Positions 55,989-64,000 of a stretch of 64,000 nucleotides of DNA are shown here, in pieces (position 1 is the first letter of the stretch; every line of letters starts with the position of its first letter). The position numbers and the translations under genes are program-made. The notes under the pieces were generated by a model. That model saw nothing but the letters and a program-made list of their open reading frames with translations, was not told where the DNA came from and made no database searches. The DNA is taken from NCBI RefSeq assembly GCF_026230105.1, contig NC_079479.1, positions 30,721,385 through 30,785,384 of the forward strand, given 5' to 3'. The stretch comes from Diorhabda sublineata. Taxonomy: Eukaryota > Arthropoda > Insecta > Coleoptera > Chrysomelidae.

Positions 55989-58295
55989 TCATCAATTTCT
56001 TTAAGGCTCTGGCTGTGTTTTTTGTTTTGTTTTTGTCAAGCCTAGTAGCGACAATTTTGTAAATTTACTGTATTATATAAACAAAACGTTTCCTCGTATG
56101 AAAATATTGTGCTATTAAGAAAATTTGGAATTTCAGACATTAAAATAAAAAAAACCTCTATCCGGTTCCACTCCTAAGAATCCGTGAACAAGTTGAGCTT
56201 TGTATAGGTGAAGTTTTTTTTCTTTATAAACTTTTAACCGTTCACTCTTCTGTCAAATATCATCTTCAAAGTGCAATATCTGCGAGCAAGCATCTACTCT
56301 GCAGATGTCCTGCCTATTTTATCAAATGCCTTAGGTGTACCTCGAAGGAGTAGTGCTTAGGACACAAATAACATATTGTAAGGTAATTTGTATTGTAGTT
56401 GCGCGAGGGTTGTCTTCCTATGACAACAAAGTATTCAAATTTGTTTCGTAGCTTATTTCTGATCATCCAGATTTTGGAGCATCTCTCACGCTTCTTCTTC
56501 TTCCATTAAATTTTGCAGCAATTTTGCTTTTAGTAATTGAAGGTCTTAAAAAAATGATTCTTCATGACTTTGAAGTCTATCGCTGTAATTCATCACGTCT
56601 AGAATATCTGTTTTTTTCTCTTTCGTTTGAAGGAGACATAAGCCAGCTTGAAACTTCTTGTTTTGAAAGAGTCTTACATTTTGTTTTATTCATGAGAAAG
56701 CAGAATTCCTCTGCTCAAATTTTTATCCCTACTCTAATCATTGAACCACTCGCGCTGTTTTCAATATAATGTTTTAAAATTTTGCCCAATGCTACTCATT
56801 ATTGGTTAGTTACTGAAAACCTTCCATAGTCTTGTAGTTGCTCAAAGCTTTTGTATTCATTTTTAACTTTCTAGCCTTTTTCAGTTTCTCGCCTTTTTTA
56901 AATCTAAATCTGGTAATTTTCTTCTTATAATTTGTCACCACAAGACAGTTGTCTGTATTAGTAGTAATATTTATATAATATTGTTGAATTACTGAGACTG
57001 GCAATTAATACTTTTTATAGAACATGTTCAGGAAAAATTAGTGAAACTACTATTAATTTGCGCGACTCTATAGTTAAATACTATCTCTACTTCTTGAAAT
57101 TATTTATTACGAAATTACATTTTTTGTAGAGATGATAAAAGTAAAATTTTGTTCAACATATTTCTGTCACCAAGAAAAATTTGTCTAATATTGTGTTCAA
57201 AGTCATATCAATTGATATAAAGCTCATAATACCGGATGTAAAGCTTCAAAGCTCCAGTCAGTTTTTTACTCAGAGCATCACTGTTTGTTTTTAATCTTTT
57301 GCGACATTTTAGAATAGTCTCTCGATGTTATAACCTCTAAAATGAAAATTGCCAATAATCTCCATCTCTGCTCATTTCATAAGACTTTCCGTTCATTAAT
57401 ATGAAAATTTAGTTCAAGCTTCCAAATGAAAATTCCTAATCTTTCAACTAACATGAACGTTTAGTAAACAAAGTTTATCATTTTACATTTAAATAAAAAA
57501 TAAATGTTGGTTCTACCAATGACTATAGTCACGAAAAATCCACTAAACAACATATTTGTCATGTGAAGATACTTGAATCATTCATATTTATAATACAAGA
57601 AAAAGTTGAGGGAAGTATAATACAGATCTCGGTTTCTATGACGAGTGAATAAATTTTGTTACCATAAGCTAACAGCCACAGGACTCTGAAGCGCGATAAA
57701 ATATGATAAAAAAACTATTTATACTTTATTTTCTGATTAGATTAATTTTACATTGCAAAAAACGCGTTTAAATTTCAAAAGTAAGAACAAACAGAGCGAA
57801 AGTTGAGTGAAAAATGTCATGAATTATTCATCTACTCTTTTATTTATACAGTTTGATTACTACGCAGTTTAACAAATTATAATGAAAATTGTTTATTGAA
57901 AACTGTGTTTCTCGAATCAGTTCGATTCCACATATTGCGATTGTGTTTGTTTGTACATCAAATACACTCCTCAATAATTCACATGTCTATTTAATGTTTA
58001 GCTTCCACTAGGATATCAAAGAAATTATTATATTTTTCAATTACAACCGACAATTTAGAGAAGAAATATGTTCTATATTATTTCAACTGACTCACGAGAA
58101 ACAAACATTCTGACGTAATTGAACGGTAGCAATTTTATGTGACCGATTCCGTGTCAGTGGACAGTACAACCTAGGAGTACGTCACGACTGAGGAAAACGA
58201 TTTATTCAATTCTACTTTAATCACAAATACTTGGTACAGTTTTCTATAAATCTTGATCGGTCGACGATTCTCACTGACTCTAATAAATCAAGAAA
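55989..58295. other. Unannotated sequence
   Basis: AT-rich. The open frame at 56524-56769 has no recognisable domain. Nothing else supported. Confidence 0.4.
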
Positions 58296-59565
58296 AACAA
58301 ATCCTAGAGCAGAGGTAAACTCTGATCATAATTTGCTCTACTCGGTACTAAAAGTGAAAACGAAGACCTCACGAGTACAAGTACTATAGGATCCAGGAAA
58401 TAAATGGTAATGTACATACAACTATATCATATCCCCTTGAAAACAAATGTGTCGAAGTAAATTGACGAGAGACATCAAATCTCCGATAAGACATAAAAAA
58501 GTTCAACAGTTAGTCAAGCCGAAAGGAAAAAATGGATTGAACAGGACATGTCAAATTCCATGGGGGAGGGACAAAACTATGAAAGCAATAATCATAATGT
58601 ATTCAAAAGAATACATCTTCAGACCATACATGACTTCAATTTACGTAGAAAGCTAAAAGAACATTCTGGCATATATAAAAGGAGAAACACCACAGTGCTG
58701 CATAACGATGCTGGAAAGGCATTTTCAACAAAGGAAGATCGGTATAGTTAATGGATTATATGGTAGATCACATCCAAGCATTTCCGAAGATGAAAAACCA
58801 ATCAAAAGTGAGAAAAACTGGACTTGATGCAATCCAGGTTTACCAAATTGGGAAACTTCTAACAACTGGCAGAAATCTTACTCAAATAAAAACAATGCTC
58901 ATAGGTGATCAATTAACCTAATTAGTCATACGTTAACAATACTCTTAAAGATACTCGTCAATAGAATTCATGTCAAATGTGGACACAATATTGGCAAAGA
59001 ACAATTTGGATTTCGTAGCAGACTAGGCACACGCTAAGCTCTTTTGAACTACTACAAACGTGTTGTGCATAAAAAAATATCTATAAATGTTTTATTAATT
59101 TCGAAAAAGCGTTTAATCAAGTCAAACACATATCATAATCAAACAGCAGTAGTTAGGCTAGATGATAACGTTAGACAGAGATGTGTTCTATCACCCTTGT
59201 TGTTTAACCTTCATTAAGAGAAGATATTTCACGAATCTTTACATGACAGGATAAGAGTAGTAAATGTAGGGGGCGAAATTATAAACAACGTAAGATACGC
59301 AGATGAATCTGCCATATTTACAATCAACGGATCCAACGTTTAACTGATATAACATTTCAAATATTTAGGTAGCAAACTTAGCAATGACATAACGTGCGAT
59401 GAAGAGATAAGAGCGAGGATTGAAGGGATGCAACAAATGGAAACCAACTCTCACTAATGGAAACCTCACAGCTCAGACGCGGTTAACATCACTCCGTTGT
59501 TGAGTATGGAGCATTCGAGAGTGCTGGTTAGGGTGTTTCAAATTTCCAAAAGTTTGAATTTCAAA

Positions 59566-60513
59566 TGACTTTGCTCTTGCCCTGCGTCCAAGTGATGCAA
59601 ACGTTAACTGTCTCGAGTTTCAGGTCGATCGGACAACATTTAGAGGTTGCACACTTTGAACATGAACAGTTTTTAACCTGGTTTGCGTATTTCTAATTTT
59701 GAGTTATATAGGAAACACTAAGTTCTAACGGACTTTGCTTTCTTGTGTTTCAGGTAATTAATATATAAAATGGCAACTAAAAGAGGAATTTGGCTGTTAG
59801 AAAAAGTGCCTAGTAGTGAGTTTTTAGGAGCTCGGCTTCCTTCAAAGGAACAAGTACTCTTAGTATTCATTCACCATCATAAGGAACTGAACGAAACACT
59901 TTCTGACGCGGCTAAATCCACCAGTACTAAACTTCAAGTAGTTTGGAAGAAAGCAAATATGTGTACTTGTTAAAACTGAAGGAAACATTCGTATTAGTAT
60001 ACAGAAACTGTACAAAGAATATCAAAATCTCGGCAAAGAAAAATCAAGAAACACGGATAAGGCTAAGTTGAAACGCGAGATGTTTAAAGGTTATCTGGTC
60101 GAATTATTTGACATTTATCGCCAAAATGTAATGGATATAACGAAGTATCACAAGAAGATAAAGACTTTCTCATGTCTCAAAGAGAAGATTGCATGAGTTC
60201 ATCAATGAGTGGTGATGATAAGGTTTTTGCCGCTAAAGCTAAAACGAAAACTTTACAAAAAGAAAAAAAAAGAGTTATACAAAATCAAACACTTCCAACT
60301 TATAGCTTAGATTAATAAGATAGTAGCAGTTGAATTCTCATCTGTGTCATCATCCGAAGATGAAAAAGACAGTGAGTTTTTGGTGAGTGAGTATTTTGTA
60401 AATACTTACCCAAAAATGTTCAAAGTGTGCAACCTCCAAATATTATCCAATCATCTCCAAATTTCACACAGATAACTTATACACCACCTAGACTCAGGGC
60501 AAAAGCAAAGTCA
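59566..60513 (+). mobile_element. TIR element carrying a degraded ORF of an uncharacterised family
   Basis: Terminal inverted repeats of about 98 bp (59566-59663 and 60416-60513) pair tgactttgct.ttgccctg at the outside and gaggttgcacactttgaacat at the inside; about three quarters of positions match. Between them a + frame starts at ATG 59770 (KRGIWLLEKVPSSEFLGARLP, then HHHKELNETLSDAAKSTS). It continues after a stop and frameshifts as QKLYKEYQNLGKEKS and LVELFDIYRQN. I recall this protein type as widespread and unnamed in insect and cnidarian repeats. The element interrupts the LINE. Confidence 0.6.
59770..60230 (+). pseudogene. Degraded ORF of an uncharacterised transposon-associated protein
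   Basis: 67 codons run from ATG 59770 to a stop at about 59971. Similar-style text continues in another frame to about 60230, including the acidic EDKDFLMSQREDCMSS-like segment. It is lysine- and leucine-rich with no catalytic motif that I can name. No function is proposed. Confidence 0.5.
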
Positions 60514-60764
60514 GCAAGAATTTTACATTTTATTTTTTACCACTAAAAATGAAACACTCTAGTGCTGGTGATAATATCCTCAAGATCCCTTTGACTGCAC
60601 AATTATCACATCACATGATGATTCAAGAAAAGTTTGAGGGCTAGAGGATGGATAAGTCGTAAAAAGCTATGGTGGCTAAGAAATATTAGAAATTGGCTCG
60701 GGCTGGAAGTAGAAAAACTATTTTCTTTATAATATTGTTTTCTTACGGTGAATGAAATTTGATT

Positions 60765-62190
60765 TCTAACTATTTAAACTTTAAACAGATACAATACAAA
60801 TATTTGTTTATTTATAACTAGAACTGCCAAATATATCGGTTTAAATCTATTTACATCCAACAAAGTATTCGAAACTATATATTTCATTTATAATAAATTA
60901 TTAAAATAGCTAATTATAAATGAAGCATCCTACTGACAATCAAATCAATATTTATAAAAGACTTTATTTAATGGTTATTACAAACCGCTCGTCAACGCAG
61001 AAAAGGTTGATGTGAAGGTTGCAGTACTTTGTACAACTTTTCAACTGGCGATTATTTAACGTACCAATCAGCCACCATTTATATGCTGTAAATAGTCATC
61101 AATATTGTCCCTAACCTAACCATTTATTGTGAATTAAACTACCTAAATAACATTTCTCGTTTCCACAAATAATCTATACACATTATATTTACTTTTTCAC
61201 GTTTACGTGTAGATCCTAATTTTACTTTCAATAATTAAAATAAACAATAAAAGACTCTTGAAGTGGAATACGCGTAAACTACTTTATTGCTTTATCAATT
61301 TGTTTTATGACGTAAAACAATTTATTTAACGCACTCTCCATTCGGGAGTAGTGCCTATTGAAAACAAATGACTAATACATACACATATTCAGTTAATTAA
61401 CAGGTGCCACACTTGCTGTCATAACTATTCGGTTATAAGTTTGAACGAATTGGAGGAATATTGATTTTACATCTATCATTGAAATATACATTATTTTAAT
61501 GGCAAATACCGACTCGTTTCAAATAAACCGATTATATGTGAAAAGAAAAAGCCACGGAACAAGAATCAACTGAAACTTATGTAGAGTTAAGTGATATTGT
61601 TTCTTTATCAAGATGGATAATATAGTTAATAGAATATAGCAGGAGATATTTGTGTCTCGAAAATCAATCAAAATTAAATTTTACGACCAATTTTTCGTAA
61701 TTTGATAGAAAATAATTCACAAGATATGAAAATTTATTCATATGATTGCTATAGTTGAATATTTTATTGGATAAAATCTTCAGTTGAAATAGTTACATTT
61801 CAACGTCTGTACTAGTGTAATTTACAATTAGATAGGTTCCTTTGATGGTTTTTATCCATCTAACTCGAGACTCGATAAAATGTGAAGAGCTTTTAGAGAC
61901 TAAATGTGGAGAAGGGTATTTGTGTGTGTATGTATGTTTGGGAATTTTTAGTTGTTAGCTGGGGATACCTAGAGTAGGAAAACTACATCATGCGACTTGT
62001 ACAGCACACTTAAAACCAACCTAAATTTACCGCAGACTGCTTACCAACTTTGCAGAAGCTACTCTTCTATAGACAAGAATGGATAATAGGTACAACGAAT
62101 TCAAGCAATACCTTGATCAATTTGCAAGGGTGTCTTCCCAGTTATGTGCAGCATTTAGTCTGCCAGATGTTCAAAAAGGCGTTAGGAGTT
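60765..62190. other. Unannotated sequence
   Basis: Nothing recognised. Confidence 0.4.
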
Positions 62191-62195
62191 ATAAT

Positions 62196-62825
62196 CCCCA
62201 GTCAGTCACTTGACTAGGCAACCATTTTTTAATTTTTTAAATGTTGGTATAGTTGCTCAGCTTATTAGTTAAAACACGATTTTTGTATGAAATGAAAGCT
62301 TGAACTTTCTAGTTTAAAAAAAAATGGTTACCTAGCCTCTGACTTATGCAGCCTGATGCTGAATTAATTAATTTAGAACAGCTAGAAACTGAGCCAGTTC
62401 GTATGGAACAGACGTAACTCGAATTGAGCGATGAGAGCAAGAACCTGATTTAAGTGATGTAGATCAAGAACAGGATTCAGAATCCGAATCAGAGGTAATG
62501 TTTATGTTAATTGATAAATATACGGTACAATTGTAACAGTTTATATTATAGTTTTAATAAATAAATTGCTTAATTTAATGTTAACGGTTTATATTTAAAT
62601 TATTTTCTATGTTTCGATTATGTTCGTGCTAATTAAAAAAATTGTAAATCTTCAAAGTGGGCTGCCAAAATTTTTAACAGTCAGAGACTAGGCAACCATT
62701 TTTTTTTCTAAAACTAGAAAGCTCAAGCTTTCATTTGATACCTAATATAATATCAATAAGCTAAGCAACTATACCAATATTTAAAAAAATAAAACATGGT
62801 TTCCTAGTCAAGTGACTGACTGGGG
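62196..62825. mobile_element. Long inverted-repeat element, possibly piggyBac-derived
   Basis: Two arms of about 148 bp (62196-62344 and 62680-62825) are reverse complements with scattered differences. Both ends read ccccagtcagtcacttgactagg from outside in; their inner ends read agtcagag outward. The 335-bp loop has a + reading rich in E, D and S (EPVRMEQT, LELSDES, PDLSDVDQEQDSESESE), like the acidic N-terminus of piggyBac transposases. A CCC start suits piggyBac, but no TTAA duplication flanks the ends, so the family is uncertain. Confidence 0.6.
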
Positions 62826-62829
62826 TTGT

Positions 62830-64000
62830 CGTCAATTTGAGTACTACCTTTCAAATAATATATCCTCTAACCTTTTTCAGCGACTGGCTCTTCGCCCAAT
62901 TGTTTTTCGAATGTGCTCGACGCTTCACAGTGCTTGAAATCTTGAAACTTACATTAGATACAGTTTTTATCTCTTTTTATAAGATATATAATCTCTTTGA
63001 TATCTCATATATTTATTCATTTCATTGGATTTTCAACAGCACCCTAGGGGTTATTATACTCATAGTATTTGAATATTTGGTGCTATATAGAAAATGTAAA
63101 ATGATGATTTAGGGACAATTAAGTACAAATACGAGTGAAATAGGATTTTAATTATTATTAATAACATTTTTGATAGCTCAAATCATTATTAAAAGCAGGT
63201 AATAGTGATTAACAGTCCAAATCCATTAGTTGAATAAATTGGCCAACATTTAGAAATCGTTATTCTGGTAACGTAACGTAACTCTATAGAGCATCCTAAC
63301 TCATTCTTACGGAAAATGTAATCCATATTTAATAAATTCTGTTAAATTTGACACATATTTTCAAATGAGGCTGCGTTATCATCGGATCTATTCAAAGTTT
63401 AGAAATAATAGATGTAGTAGTAAGTTTTTAACATCTATGAAATCTGTACAATGTTAAACTTAAAAATGAAATAGAAATTGAAATTTGCCAATCATAGATA
63501 TTAGCAGCATGGATTCGTTTCAGTAATATATGAGAGAGTCTGAAATTTGATGAAAAAAACGAAAAAATATTGTTTTCAAAAATATAACAATGATAACTAG
63601 TGCAGTATTGCCGCTCCGTGTGTACTATTGCTGGAAATTGTTAAACGTTCTTCTAATGGATTGCTAGAAAATTGTGTGAAAAAACTGAGAAATAATTAAA
63701 TGAAACAAAAATTTACGAAAAATTCGAAATAGTTTCAGGAGGAGGATTTCAATCAATATGTATCTCAAAACAACGATGGAAAAACCAAGACACGTTTATT
63801 GTAAAGCTGCGAATTTCGAGAAATAAATAAATTTTTAGGATTATTAGAAAGTAATGCATAAAATTTTTAAAAAGTATAACACGTCATCAATATATTTTTT
63901 TAATTAGAAACTAGATTTTTAGATTTTCTTATTATAAAAAAGGATTTGCGAAGGGGCAACTAGGAAAAACCTAAAAATTATTAGTCTTAGACCTTTTTAT
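62830..64000. other. Unannotated sequence at the window end
   Basis: The open frame 62837-63112 is hydrophobic and has no recognised domain. Nothing else supported. Confidence 0.4.

Larger units (their letters stand above)
58300..60760 (+). pseudogene. Craack/jockey-like LINE remnant, interrupted by a TIR element
   Basis: The 5' part reads AEVNSDHNLLYSVLKVK near 58308-58360, matching the last block of an AP-endonuclease (GSDHxLLxxKLK). RT text follows: ILVNRIHVKCGHNIGKEQFGFRS, VRQRCVLSPLLFNL (motif B, GCVLSP changed to RCVLSP) and GGEIINNVRYADESAI (YADD changed to YADE). After the inserted element, WISRKKLWWLRNIRNWLGL (about 60645-60705) matches the conserved C-terminal SWLRNLRxWTG segment of the same LINE family. 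Stops abound. Confidence 0.75.

Noticed and set aside
62837..63112. 91-codon hydrophobic ORF
   Set aside because: AT-rich DNA readily yields such frames; no support for coding.

Overview
The window looks like AT-rich nuclear DNA from an insect, probably a holometabolous one and possibly a beetle. It has spliced genes with GT-AG introns, a CYP6-type cytochrome P450, a W(X6)Wamide neuropeptide precursor, and a dense load of decayed mariner, Tc1, Tigger/pogo, Helitron, copia and non-LTR elements. I cannot name the species from sequence alone.

Two protein-coding genes can be assembled, and they are convergent. (1) A complete CYP6-family P450 on the + strand (1192-18970) has four exons, all joined by phase-1 introns, and encodes 514 residues with every P450 signature intact. 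Its first intron is about 13.9 kb. It carries a 4 kb array of 60-bp tandem repeats (about 6447-10440), a dead Tigger/pogo transposase and mariner scraps. (2) A myoinhibitory peptide (MIP, allatostatin-B) precursor on the - strand (48040-22734) has four coding exons and encodes 202 residues: a signal peptide, then six W(X6)W units. Both inner introns cut through the middle of a W(X6)W peptide, and the motif is restored exactly when the exons are joined. One of the six peptides has lost its C-terminal amidation glycine. Intron 1 of this gene is about 18.6 kb; intron 2 contains a 134-bp tandem repeat.

Layout: 448-708 transposase scrap; 1192-18970 P450; 19910-20815 decayed mariner; 22734-48045 MIP, whose introns hold Tc1, LINE, RTE-type LINE, Helitron, jockey, copia and mariner remnants, a deletion-derivative mariner with intact inverted repeats (43507-44016) and a (TA)n microsatellite; 48.5-56 kb mariner/IS630-superfamily remnants; 58.3-60.8 kb a LINE split by a terminal-inverted-repeat element that carries a degraded ORF of an unnamed protein family; 62196-62825 a long inverted-repeat element with a piggyBac-like acidic ORF scrap. 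The other non-coding stretches showed nothing I could identify and are listed as such. The 1305-codon open frame at 6580-10497 is the tandem array read through; I do not call it a gene.
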